Below, one piece after another: positions 1 through 5,390 of a stretch of DNA of 5,390 nt; the first letter of the stretch is position 1, and each line of letters opens with the position of its first letter. A model generated the notes under the pieces. The model saw only the letters and a program-made list of their open reading frames with translations. It made no database searches and was not told the DNA's origin. Source of the stretch: Acidobacteriota bacterium (GTDB taxonomy: Bacteria > Acidobacteriota > Vicinamibacteria > Vicinamibacterales > UBA8438); contig WTGR01000449.1 in NCBI GenBank assembly GCA_011523485.1, positions 1-5,390 on the forward strand, in the 5' to 3' direction. A program made the translations under genes and the position numbers.

Positions 1-208
1 GATCCTGAAAGTGCTTCATCTTGCGGAGCAGCACGGTGTGGCCGAGATGCAGGTCCGGCGCAGTCGGGTCGAATCCCACCTTCACGGTGAGGGGCTCGCC
101 GGACGCGGCCGAGCGCTCCAGCCTGGCCCGCAGCTCGGGCTCCCGAACGATGTCGACGCAGCCCTTGGCGAGGTAGTCGATCTGCTCCTGAAGCGTCATC
201 GGGATCAT
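1..208 (-). CDS. tyrS: Tyrosyl-tRNA synthetase, N-terminal part (cut by left window edge)
   Basis: This class I aminoacyl-tRNA synthetase charges tRNA-Tyr with tyrosine in the cytoplasm. Only the first 69 codons are present; the catalytic core beyond the first signature and the tRNA-binding domain lie outside the window. The visible protein begins [16 protein letters not shown]. At about residues 48-63 it carries [15 protein letters not shown], the TyrS form of the class I HIGH motif (HLGH), followed by [12 protein letters not shown], as in bacterial TyrS of the type that reads [11 protein letters not shown]. Two in-frame ATG codons compete, at 208 and 199. Neither has a convincing Shine-Dalgarno sequence, and the second matches the usual family start (a short tail before the EQIDYL helix) equally well. 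The gene lies 63 bases after purN on the same strand, so it could be read from the purine transcript or from its own promoter. The family assignment is firm; the start is not. Confidence 0.93.
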   Translation of the reverse strand, partial: MIPMTLQEQIDYLAKGCVDIVREPELRARLERSAASGEPLTVKVGFDPTAPDLHLGHTVLLRKMKHFQD

Positions 209-212
209 TGTA
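207..212 (-). promoter_or_regulatory. Candidate -10 box (TACAAT) for tyrS
   Basis: Reading the minus strand, TACAAT differs from the bacterial -10 consensus at one base and overlaps the first possible tyrS start (ATG at 208). Seven bases separate it from the A of the second ATG at 199, which is where transcription would begin. This would give a leaderless mRNA and would fit the lack of a ribosome binding site. No recognisable -35 element lies 16-18 bases upstream (the sequence there is CCGGGT-like), so this may be chance. It stands out because the rest of the spacer is almost purely G and C. Confidence 0.22.
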
Positions 213-240
213 CCGAGAACACGCCGGACACCCGGGTTCC

Positions 241-254
241 GCCCGCCGCCGGGC
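241..254 (-). other. Short GC stem-loop in the purN-tyrS spacer
   Basis: On the minus strand GCCCG and CGGGC flank a four-base GCGG loop in the 63-base gap between purN and tyrS. A strong short hairpin could form in the transcript. No run of T follows, so it does not qualify as an intrinsic terminator. It could be a weak attenuation or processing site, or simply a product of the high GC content. The spacer contains nothing else except two CCCGGG palindromes and the TACAAT box. Confidence 0.25.
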
Positions 255-271
255 AATCCCCGGGCCGGACG

Positions 272-916
272 TCACGAAGCTTCGACGAAGCGGCGGCCGT
301 CTATCCGCCAGCCGCCGTCCAGGACCGCCTGAATGGCCTCCGGATAGATGCGGTGCTCCTCGACCAGTATGCGGGCGGCGAGCGACTCGGGCGTATCGGC
401 AGGCAACACCGGAACCGCCGCCTGCCGGACGATGGGGCCGTCGTCGAGCTCCGGCGTCACGATATGGACGGTCGCGCCGGTCACCCTGACCCCGTGCTCC
501 CACGCCTGGCGCTGGGCGTCGAGCCCGACGAAGGCGGGCAGCAGGGAGGGGTGGATGTTGAGAATGGCGTTCGGGAACGCGGCGACGAAGCCGTCGCCGA
601 GCAGGCGCATGAACCCGGCCAGACAGACGAGACGGACGCCGCGCCGCTTGAGCTCGACCGCAACCGCGGCGTCGAACGCCTCACGCGACCCGTAGCTCGT
701 GTGACTGAAGACGGCCGTGCCGATGCCGGCCCGTCGCGCCCGGTCGAGGCCCGCCGCATCCCGCCGGTTCGAGATGACCACCGCTATCTCCGCGTCGAGC
801 CGCCGTTCGGCGATCGCGTCGATGATCGCCTGCAGGTTGCTGCCGCGGCCCGAGATGAGCACGCCGAGCCTGCGGTTTCCATGGCCGCCCGTGGGTTCGG
901 ATACCTGCCCGCTCAT
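272..916 (-). CDS. purN: Phosphoribosylglycinamide formyltransferase (GAR transformylase)
   Basis: PurN moves the formyl group of 10-formyltetrahydrofolate onto GAR to give FGAR, the third step of de novo purine synthesis, in the cytoplasm. Counted from the ATG at 916 the protein has 214 residues, close to the 212 of E. coli PurN. Near the N-terminus it has the phosphate-binding loop LISGRGSNLQ (about 20-29). LAGFMRLLG follows at about 99-107. The catalytic block NIHPSLLPAF begins at 120, with Asn120 and His122 matching the E. coli Asn106/His108 pair. GATVHIVTPELDDGPI carries the catalytic Asp at 158 (E. coli Asp144). All key residues are present. The ATG at 916 overlaps the purM stop as ATGA, which favours it as the start by translational coupling. 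An in-frame GTG at 925 with GGAG four bases upstream is the alternative and would add three residues. About ten extra residues precede the usual family start. The stop at 272-274 is TGA. Confidence 0.96.
   Translation of the reverse strand: MSGQVSEPTGGHGNRRLGVLISGRGSNLQAIIDAIAERRLDAEIAVVISNRRDAAGLDRARRAGIGTAVFSHTSYGSREAFDAAVAVELKRRGVRLVCLAGFMRLLGDGFVAAFPNAILNIHPSLLPAFVGLDAQRQAWEHGVRVTGATVHIVTPELDDGPIVRQAAVPVLPADTPESLAARILVEEHRIYPEAIQAVLDGGWRIDGRRFVEAS
913..916 (-). other. purM stop / purN start overlap (ATGA)
   Basis: The purM stop TGA (915-913) shares two bases with an ATG in the purN frame (916-914). Four-base overlaps of this kind usually let ribosomes that finish one gene restart on the next, giving matched amounts of two enzymes from one pathway. 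The nearest purine-rich stretch (GGAG) ends 13 bases upstream of this ATG, further than usual, which supports dependence on reinitiation if this is the real start. Confidence 0.7.
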
Positions 917-1989
917 GGACCGCACGCCGCTCCGCCGTCTCCGGGCAGCTCGACCCGGGCGTACTGGACCAGGCGCTTCCCGTCACCCGCTTCGCCGACG
1001 TTCCCGATGAGCCCCGCGCCGATCTCGCCGCAGGTGATGAGCTTCGAGACGACGCGGTGCGCGTCCTCTCGCCCACAGACCACGACGAGACCGATCCCCA
1101 TGTTGAAGGTGCGGTACATGTCCGCCTCCGGCACCTCGCCGTGCTCGCGCAGGAAATCGAAGATCGGCGGAGCCTCCCAACGCTCCGGATCGATGATCGC
1201 GGCGCAGCCGTCGGGCAGGATGCGCGGCACGTTCTCGGTCAGGCCGCCGCCGGTGATATGGGCGATCCCCTTCACGCAGCCGGTCTCGATCACGGGACGG
1301 ACCGCCGACTGGTACGAGCGATGCGTCCGCAGCAGCTCCTCGCCGACGGTGCAGTCGAGCGCCTCGACGACCGAGTCGACCCGCAGCCCGAGCCGGTCGA
1401 AGAGGATGCGCCGCGCGAGCGAGTAGCCGTTCGTATGCAGCCCGCTCGACGGCAGGCCGACGAGGACGTCGCCCGGTACGATCGAACGACCGTCGATGAT
1501 CCGCGCGCGGTCGACCAGACCGACGACGAAGCCCGCCAGGTCGTACTGGCCGTCGGCGTAGAAGCCGGGCATCTCTGCCGTTTCGCCGCCGAGGAGCGCG
1601 CAGCCGTTCTGCCGGCAGCCGATGGCGATCCCCTCGATCACGGCGGCGGACACGTCGGGGGACAGGCGGCCGGTCGCCAGGTAGTCCAGGAAGAAGACCG
1701 GCCGCGCGCCCTGCACGAGGATGTCGTTGACGCAGTGGTTGACCAGGTCCACGCCGACCGTCGTGTGCACGCCGGCGGCGGACGCCACGGCCAGCTTGGT
1801 GCCGACGCCGTCCGCGCTCGCGACCAGCACGGGCTCGTTCATGCCCGACAGCTCGGGCCGGAACAGCCCGCCGAACGCACCGATGTCGCTCAGCACCCCT
1901 TCCGTGAACGTGCTCTTGGCGAACCGCTTGACCCGCTCGACCACCTCCGTGCCGGCGTCGATGTCGACGCCCGACGTCTTGTAATCCAT
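913..1989 (-). CDS. purM: Phosphoribosylformylglycinamidine cyclo-ligase (AIR synthetase)
   Basis: PurM uses ATP to close the ring of FGAM, giving AIR, the fifth step of purine synthesis. The protein has 358 residues against 345 in E. coli. It starts MDYKTSGVDIDAG, the standard PurM N-terminus, so the ATG at 1989 is preferred over the open frame that continues upstream to 2097. A G-run (GGGGG) three bases before the ATG is the only candidate ribosome binding site. Motifs in order are ADGVGTKL (59-66), the CVNDILVQGARPVFFLDYLATG region (86-107), GGETAEMPGFY (134-144) with the conserved acidic residues, GLPSSGLHTNGYSL (178-191), AHITGGGLTENVPRILP (243-259) in the C-terminal AIRS domain, and MYRTFNMGIG (291-300). 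It belongs to the same superfamily as PurL, which lies upstream in the same operon and makes its substrate. A 132-base spacer separates it from the HEAT-repeat gene; it overlaps purN by four bases. Confidence 0.97.
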   Translation of the reverse strand: MDYKTSGVDIDAGTEVVERVKRFAKSTFTEGVLSDIGAFGGLFRPELSGMNEPVLVASADGVGTKLAVASAAGVHTTVGVDLVNHCVNDILVQGARPVFFLDYLATGRLSPDVSAAVIEGIAIGCRQNGCALLGGETAEMPGFYADGQYDLAGFVVGLVDRARIIDGRSIVPGDVLVGLPSSGLHTNGYSLARRILFDRLGLRVDSVVEALDCTVGEELLRTHRSYQSAVRPVIETGCVKGIAHITGGGLTENVPRILPDGCAAIIDPERWEAPPIFDFLREHGEVPEADMYRTFNMGIGLVVVCGREDAHRVVSKLITCGEIGAGLIGNVGEAGDGKRLVQYARVELPGDGGAACGP

Positions 1990-2121
1990 GAACCCCCGTC
2001 GCCGCCCCCGCTTCGTCTCCAGCGCCCCGAAACGCCGCGGGCTCGGCGCTTCGGCCCATCCCGCCCCGCTCCGGGAGCTTGCGCCCACAGCTCGCACTCG
2101 TGCGTTCTGCGGCGCAGGCGC
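1990..2121 (-). other. Structured spacer between the HEAT-repeat gene and purM
   Basis: This is the only gap of any size inside the purine block; its other gene junctions are overlaps or about 30 bases. It has no credible small gene. Very few A or T bases occur, and I see no -10/-35 pair on the minus strand. Besides the main stem-loop at 2028-2053 it contains several short palindromes (CTGCGCCGCAG, CGCACGAGTGCG and GCTCCCGGAGC on the minus strand), so the RNA would be heavily folded upstream of purM. It could be an intercistronic processing or attenuation region, or remains of sequence left when the HEAT-repeat gene was inserted. The sequence does not decide between these. Confidence 0.4.
2028..2053 (-). 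other. 10-bp stem-loop upstream of purM, no T-run
   Basis: In the minus-strand RNA, CGAAGCGCCG (2053-2044) pairs along its whole length with CGGCGUUUCG (2037-2028) around a six-base loop, using one G-U pair. It lies 38 bases before the purM ATG. GGGCGCUGG follows, not a U-tract, so it is not an ordinary intrinsic terminator. The 5' arm could instead pair with GGCGCT at 2026-2021 (six pairs, AGCGCC/GGCGCT), which would exclude the main hairpin. The G-U pair keeps the RNA stem intact on this strand only, since the complementary strand would have an A-C mismatch there. That is slight support for an RNA role. Confidence 0.45.
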
Positions 2122-3345
2122 CTAGAATTCCAGTACTCGAATCACCGCCTCGGCCAGCGCGCGGGCGCCCGGGATCCGCCTCTCGTCCCGGAGTACGCTT
2201 CGCATCGACACGTAGAAGCGCTCCTCCGCCAGGTCCTCGTCGAGCATGTCGAACGCGTCGCGCAACAGGAGAAGAACCGCTTCCGGATCCTCACGGGCGG
2301 CGAGCGCCTCCAGCATCCGCACCGGATCGCGCAACGCCACCGAGCCCAGCGCAAGCGCAAGCGGGGCCCTCGCGGGATCATCGGCCCCGACGCCCGCCGC
2401 GATCAGCGCGTCCAGCGCCTCGCTGCGGCCGGCCGCGGCAAGCGCGCCCGCCGCGGCAGCCGCCGCGCGCAGCAATACCCGGTCGCCGCCGCCGCGCGCG
2501 GCGCCGTACTCCATGGCCTGGACGACGTACCGCACCTGGTTCCGGCAATCGATCCCGAGCAGACAGGCCGACGCCGAGACGATCGGCTGCAGCGTGTCCG
2601 CCGCCTGCGTCTGCGCGGCCGCCATCACCGGCAGCGCGCGACCGTCTCCGATCCGGCCCAGGGCCAGCAGCGCGTCGTCCCGCAGCGGTCCCTCGCCGGA
2701 CGCGAGCCGGATGAGCGGCTCGACCGCGTAGGCCGCGCCGTGCTCGCCGAGCGCCTCGATGACCGCCGCACGAAAGTGTCCCTCCCCGCGGTCTATGTCG
2801 CGGACGAGCTGCTCGCGCACCGCCGGGTCGTCGTCGTGCGCGGCGAGTGCGCGCAGCAGCGCCGGGCGCACGAACTCGGAGGTCTCGGCTTCGAGGGCGG
2901 CCAGCAGGACGGGCGCGAGCGCGCCATCCGGATCATGCTCCGCCACTTCGTACGCCGCGGCCCGCACGCGATCGTTGGGCGCGTCGAGCGCCTGCCGAAA
3001 GAACTCGCGCGCATGGGGGCCGCCCAGCCCCGACAGCAGCACCGCGGCGCGGAACTGCACGTAGCTGTCTCCGTGCTCGTGGGCGGTTTCGACGAGCAGC
3101 GGCGCGACGAAGGCCGGGTCGAGACGACGGATGCGGCGGGACGCTTCCACGCGCACCGCGTAGTCGAAGTCGCCGAGCGCGGTGATCGTCTGCGCCAGCC
3201 CGGGCGTCGCCTGCGCAAGCCCCGGCGGGACGCCCGCGCAGCACAGCAGCCACCACGACAGGACGACTGCCGCGGCGGACCGCAGCCGGGCGCGCCGTCT
3301 CGCCGGCGTCGCCCTTCCGATCCGCGCCGCGCGGTTGCAGGTCAC
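2122..3345 (-). CDS. Putative exported HEAT-repeat protein of unknown function
   Basis: I do not recognise a named family. With the GTG at 3345 as start the protein has 407 residues. The N-terminus is rich in Arg (residues 5-22), then a hydrophobic segment AAAVVLSWWLLCCAG (24-38) leads to AQA at 44-46, a plausible signal peptidase I site. The cysteines at 35-36 do not form a lipobox, and the Arg cluster only weakly resembles a Tat signal. From about residue 58 on the protein is built of Ala/Leu-rich helix pairs typical of HEAT or PBS-lyase-like repeats. Examples are DYAVRVEASRRI (61-72), YVQFRAAVLLSGLG (95-108), NDRVRAAAYEVAEHDP (124-139), EFVRPALLRALAAHD (157-171), HFRAAVIEALGEHG (190-203) and PLRDDALLALGRIGD (220-234). 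These folds usually bind other proteins; no enzyme motif is visible. The only cysteines after the signal segment are C261 and C267. Its start overlaps the purF stop (GTGA), so it is probably translated by coupling to purF. No ATG occurs before residue 241, so GTG is the best start. Confidence 0.8.
   Translation of the reverse strand: MTCNRAARIGRATPARRRARLRSAAAVVLSWWLLCCAGVPPGLAQATPGLAQTITALGDFDYAVRVEASRRIRRLDPAFVAPLLVETAHEHGDSYVQFRAAVLLSGLGGPHAREFFRQALDAPNDRVRAAAYEVAEHDPDGALAPVLLAALEAETSEFVRPALLRALAAHDDDPAVREQLVRDIDRGEGHFRAAVIEALGEHGAAYAVEPLIRLASGEGPLRDDALLALGRIGDGRALPVMAAAQTQAADTLQPIVSASACLLGIDCRNQVRYVVQAMEYGAARGGGDRVLLRAAAAAAGALAAAGRSEALDALIAAGVGADDPARAPLALALGSVALRDPVRMLEALAAREDPEAVLLLLRDAFDMLDEDLAEERFYVSMRSVLRDERRIPGARALAEAVIRVLEF
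3190..3227. repeat. Imperfect 21-base tandem duplication in the HEAT-protein leader
   Basis: On the plus strand 17 bases at 3190-3206 recur at 3211-3227 with two mismatches, an offset of 21 bases. In the minus-strand protein this gives PGLAQ twice (residues 41-45 and 48-52), an in-frame seven-residue duplication at the predicted signal-peptide cleavage region. It looks like a small slippage event and duplicates the stretch before the cleavage site. Confidence 0.5.
3342..3345 (-). other. purF stop / HEAT-gene start overlap (GTGA)
   Basis: The purF TGA (3344-3342) overlaps the GTG (3345-3343) taken as the start of the exported HEAT-repeat protein. Upstream, GGAG lies about 15 bases away within the end of purF, too far for a standard ribosome binding site, so reinitiation after purF is the likely mode. 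The coupled pair is unusual because one product is a cytosolic enzyme and the other carries a signal peptide. Confidence 0.6.
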
Positions 3346-4775
3346 GGCTCGCTCGACGCCATCTCCGCGACCTCGGCGATCTTGAGCACCATCTGCCGGT
3401 AGGCCTCGGTGTCGCTGGGGGGATCGATCGGATATGCCCGGGTGTAGCACGCGTTGCAGTACTGATCGTGACGCTTGCCGACCGCCTCGCGCAACCCCTC
3501 GATGCTCAGGTAGGCGAGCGTGTCGGCCCCCATGAAGTCGCGGATCTCGTCGACGCTGTGCCGGGCCGCGATCAACTCGTCGCGATGCGGCGTATCGATG
3601 CCGTAGTAGCACGGCGCCACGGTCGGCGGACAACTGATGCGCATGTGCACCTCGCGCGCGCCGGCCGCCTTGATCATCGACACGATCTTCTGGCTCGTCG
3701 TCCCGCGCACGATCGAGTCGTCCACCAGCACCACCCGCTTCCCTTCGAGCACGCTCCGCACGGTGTTCAGCTTCACCTTCACCTTGAGCTCGCGCACCGA
3801 CTGCTGCGGCTGGATGAAAGTGCGCCCGACGAAGTGGTTGCGGATGAGCCCCATCTTCAGCGGGATGCCGGAGCTCTCGGCGTAGCCGATGGCGGCGACG
3901 ACACCCGAGTCGGGAATCGGGACGACGACGTCGGCGTCGACGGCCGACTCCTGCGCGAGCAGGCGGCCGAGATTCGTGCGCACCGCGTTGACGCTCTGGC
4001 CGAAGACGTCGCTGTCGGGCCGCGCGAAGTAGACGTGCTCGAACACGCAGTGGGCCGCCGGGGCGGCCGGGAACGGCTTGTACGAGCGCATCCCGTCGTT
4101 GCCGATCACCAGCACCTCGCCCGGCTCCACATCCCGCTCGTAGCGAGCGCCGATCAAGTCCATCGCGCAGGTCTCCGAGCAGACGACGTAGGCGTCCCCG
4201 AGGCGGCCCAGGGCCAGCGGCCTGAATCCGTGCGGATCGCGCACGGCGATCAGGTTCTTCGGCGTCAGCAGGACGAGCGAGAACGCGCCGCTGACCTGCG
4301 AGACCGACTCGACGATGGCGTCCTCGGGCGTCGCGGCGCTCGAGCGGGCGTAGAGATGCAGCACGACCTCGGTGTCGCTGTTGGTCTGGAAGATCGAGCC
4401 TTCCCGCACCAGCCGTTGCCGGAGCTCGCCGGCGTTGACCAGGTTGCCGTTGTGGCAGAGCGCGATCTGCCCGTGGGAGCAGTCGATGAGTATCGGCTGC
4501 GCGTTGACGATGCGGCTGTCCCCGAAGGTCGAGTAGCGGACGTGGCCGATCGCCGACCGGCCGGGCAGCGCGGCCAGCATCCGGTCGTTGAAGGCGTCGC
4601 CGACGTAGCCCATCGCCCGCGAAAGCTTCACCGCGCCGTTGCACGCCGCCGCGATGCCGGCGCTCTCCTGGCCCCGGTGCTGCAGCGCGTACAGGCCGAG
4701 GTAGGTCAGCGACGACGCATCTTCGTGGCCGTGGATGCCGAAGACGCCGCATTCGTCGTGGAACTTGTCGTCCAT
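3342..4775 (-). CDS. purF: Amidophosphoribosyltransferase, [4Fe-4S] propeptide type
   Basis: PurF catalyses the committed step of purine synthesis: glutamine plus PRPP gives phosphoribosylamine. From the ATG at 4775 it has 477 residues. It begins MDDKFHDECGVFGI; the short stretch before Cys9 would be removed by self-cleavage to expose Cys9 as the Ntn-type glutaminase nucleophile. The glutaminase domain (about 9-235) shows LQHRGQESAGI (31-41), GHVRYSTFG (77-85) with Arg80, CHNGNLVN (107-114) with Asn109-Gly110, and TNSDTE (131-136) with Asp134. The phosphoribosyltransferase domain has the PRPP loop VVLVDDSIVRGTTS (348-361). Four cysteines, C243, C389, C440 and C443 (in AHCVFEH, APCYYGID and QYCNACYT), sit where B. 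subtilis PurF holds its [4Fe-4S] cluster. An in-frame ATG at 4811 overlaps the purL stop and would lengthen the propeptide from 8 to 20 residues; the shorter form looks closer to the family norm. The stop overlaps the next gene. Confidence 0.97.
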   Translation of the reverse strand: MDDKFHDECGVFGIHGHEDASSLTYLGLYALQHRGQESAGIAAACNGAVKLSRAMGYVGDAFNDRMLAALPGRSAIGHVRYSTFGDSRIVNAQPILIDCSHGQIALCHNGNLVNAGELRQRLVREGSIFQTNSDTEVVLHLYARSSAATPEDAIVESVSQVSGAFSLVLLTPKNLIAVRDPHGFRPLALGRLGDAYVVCSETCAMDLIGARYERDVEPGEVLVIGNDGMRSYKPFPAAPAAHCVFEHVYFARPDSDVFGQSVNAVRTNLGRLLAQESAVDADVVVPIPDSGVVAAIGYAESSGIPLKMGLIRNHFVGRTFIQPQQSVRELKVKVKLNTVRSVLEGKRVVLVDDSIVRGTTSQKIVSMIKAAGAREVHMRISCPPTVAPCYYGIDTPHRDELIAARHSVDEIRDFMGADTLAYLSIEGLREAVGKRHDQYCNACYTRAYPIDPPSDTEAYRQMVLKIAEVAEMASSEP

Positions 4776-4807
4776 GCCGTCAGCCTGCCCGGCGGCGGAG
4801 CGATCCC

Positions 4808-4811
4808 TCAT
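4808..4811 (-). other. purL stop / possible purF start overlap (ATGA)
   Basis: The purL TGA (4810-4808) overlaps an ATG (4811-4809) that is in frame with purF. This repeats the junction style at purM-purN and at purF and the HEAT gene, and so argues that ribosomes restart here. The conserved PurF sequence begins only near the next ATG at 4775, so the overlap may be a real start adding 12 propeptide residues, or a chance ATG. No strong Shine-Dalgarno sequence precedes either ATG. Confidence 0.4.
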
Positions 4812-5390
4812 GCCGCCGGCGCTTCGAAGTACCGGGACAGCCCGCCCGACCACCGTTGCTCCGCCTCGGCGAGCGCAACGTCGACGGCCGGCTCACCGTC
4901 GATCCGCATCCGCAGCCGCCCGCCGCCGGTGCGCCCCAGCACGAGCGCAGGCACGCCCGCCGCGGAGGCCTGCGCCAGCAGGGGGTCGGCGTCCGCCTCC
5001 CGAACCGACACCACGACCTGCGAGGCCGCCTCGCCGAAGAGCGCCGCCGCCATGCCGGCGGATTCCTCCACGGCGGGAACCGTCACGTCGAAGCCTGTCC
5101 CGCCGCTCTCGAACGCGCACTCCGCGAGGGCGACGGACAGACCGCCGTCCGAGCAGTCGTGCGCGGAACGCAGGCGCCCGGCCGCGGCCAGATCCGCCAC
5201 GAGCCGCTGCAAGGCGCGTTCCGCCGCCAGGTCCAACACCGGCGGCACGCCCCGCACGAGCCCGTGCATCACCTTCAGGTACTCGCTGCCGCCGAGCGTC
5301 CCGCCCGGTCGCCCCAACAGCACCACGACGTCTCCCGGACCGCGGAACGTGCGCCCGACGACCCCGCCGGCGTCCTCCATCATGCCCACC
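4808..5390 (-). CDS. purL: Phosphoribosylformylglycinamidine synthase subunit PurL, C-terminal part (cut by right window edge)
   Basis: PurL uses ATP and ammonia to turn FGAR into FGAM, the fourth step of purine synthesis. The last 193 codons are visible; the N-terminal half and the active-site centre are outside the window. What remains is the second AIRS_C domain. The linker VGMMEDAGGVV leads into GDVVVLLGRPGGTLGGSEYL (about residues 19-38 of the fragment), then VRGVPPVLDLAAERAL (45-60), SAHDCSDGGLSVALAECAF (75-93), the FGEAASQVVVSV block and a C-terminal tail ending SRYFEAPAA. The protein stops right after this domain, with no glutaminase domain fused to its end. It therefore belongs to the small PurL type (B. 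subtilis style), which works in a complex with separate PurS and PurQ. Those genes are not in view and may lie upstream. The gene ends with TGA at the ATGA junction and is followed at once by purF, the usual neighbour. Confidence 0.95.
   Translation of the reverse strand, partial: VGMMEDAGGVVGRTFRGPGDVVVLLGRPGGTLGGSEYLKVMHGLVRGVPPVLDLAAERALQRLVADLAAAGRLRSAHDCSDGGLSVALAECAFESGGTGFDVTVPAVEESAGMAAALFGEAASQVVVSVREADADPLLAQASAAGVPALVLGRTGGGRLRMRIDGEPAVDVALAEAEQRWSGGLSRYFEAPAA

Noticed and set aside
1..4. Window begins with GATC, as in a Sau3AI-type clone end
   Set aside because: A four-base match at an arbitrary cut is common and says nothing about biology; the tyrS frame simply runs off the edge.
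241..254. Intrinsic terminator after purN
   Set aside because: The hairpin is short and no T-run follows, so termination cannot be claimed from sequence.
11..1426. A 471-codon plus-strand open frame opposite tyrS, purN and purM
   Set aside because: It spans three recognised genes on the other strand and shows no motif of its own; it is a shadow of their codon bias.
1990..2097. N-terminal extension of PurM by 36 residues
   Set aside because: The extension is low-complexity and unlike any PurM N-terminus, whereas the ATG at 1989 gives the expected MDYKTSGVDIDAG start.
3238..3243. Lipoprotein signal (adjacent cysteines in the HEAT-protein leader)
   Set aside because: The residues before each cysteine (WLL and LLC) do not fit a lipobox, and AQA a few residues later is a better signal peptidase I site.
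1057..3402. A 781-codon open frame on the plus strand, antisense to purM and the HEAT-repeat gene
   Set aside because: Its translation is dominated by Arg, His, Asp, Gly and Gln with no domain motif, and it lies opposite clearly coding sequence. Long antisense frames are expected in GC-rich genes.
3346..4752. Upstream extension of the HEAT-repeat frame through purF, suggesting a much longer fusion protein
   Set aside because: The upstream part is the wrong frame of purF, Arg/Gly-rich and without motifs. The signal peptide begins just after the GTG at 3345, so the gene starts there.

Overview
The window is GC-rich throughout, and every supported gene lies on the minus strand. Read in the direction of transcription, from the right end to the left, the order is purL (3' part), purF, an unnamed exported HEAT-repeat protein, purM, purN, then the start of tyrS. 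The high GC content, a B. subtilis-type PurF with four iron-sulfur cysteines and a propeptide, a PurL without a fused glutaminase domain, and a HEAT-repeat gene set among purine genes suggest an environmental bacterium. A high-GC Acidobacteriota-like lineage is my guess. It rests on recalled similarity of the PurF and TyrS N-termini, not on a search.

Four genes are enzymes of de novo IMP synthesis. PurF makes phosphoribosylamine from PRPP and glutamine (step 1). PurN formylates GAR (step 3). PurL amidates FGAR (step 4). PurM closes the imidazole ring to AIR (step 5). The step between PurF and PurN (PurD) and the PurS and PurQ partners expected for this PurL type are not in the window. The genes are tightly packed. 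The purF stop overlaps the GTG start of the HEAT gene (GTGA). The purM stop overlaps an ATG of purN (ATGA). The purL stop overlaps an in-frame upstream ATG of purF (ATGA). This indicates one transcript with translational coupling; its promoter would lie beyond the right edge.

The feature that does not belong to the pathway is the gene at 2122-3345. It encodes a 407-residue protein with an Arg-rich N-terminus, a hydrophobic signal segment and about six or more HEAT-like helical repeats. It is probably exported, although it is coupled to a cytosolic enzyme gene. It is followed by the only sizeable spacer inside the purine block (1990-2121), which carries a 10-bp stem-loop without a T-run.

tyrS begins 63 bases after purN, at 208 or 199, and runs off the left edge. 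It lacks a clear ribosome binding site but has a TACAAT box placed so that a leaderless transcript from 199 is conceivable. No RNA genes, mobile elements, CRISPR arrays or intrinsic terminators with a T-run were seen, and there is no gene-free stretch over 300 bases.
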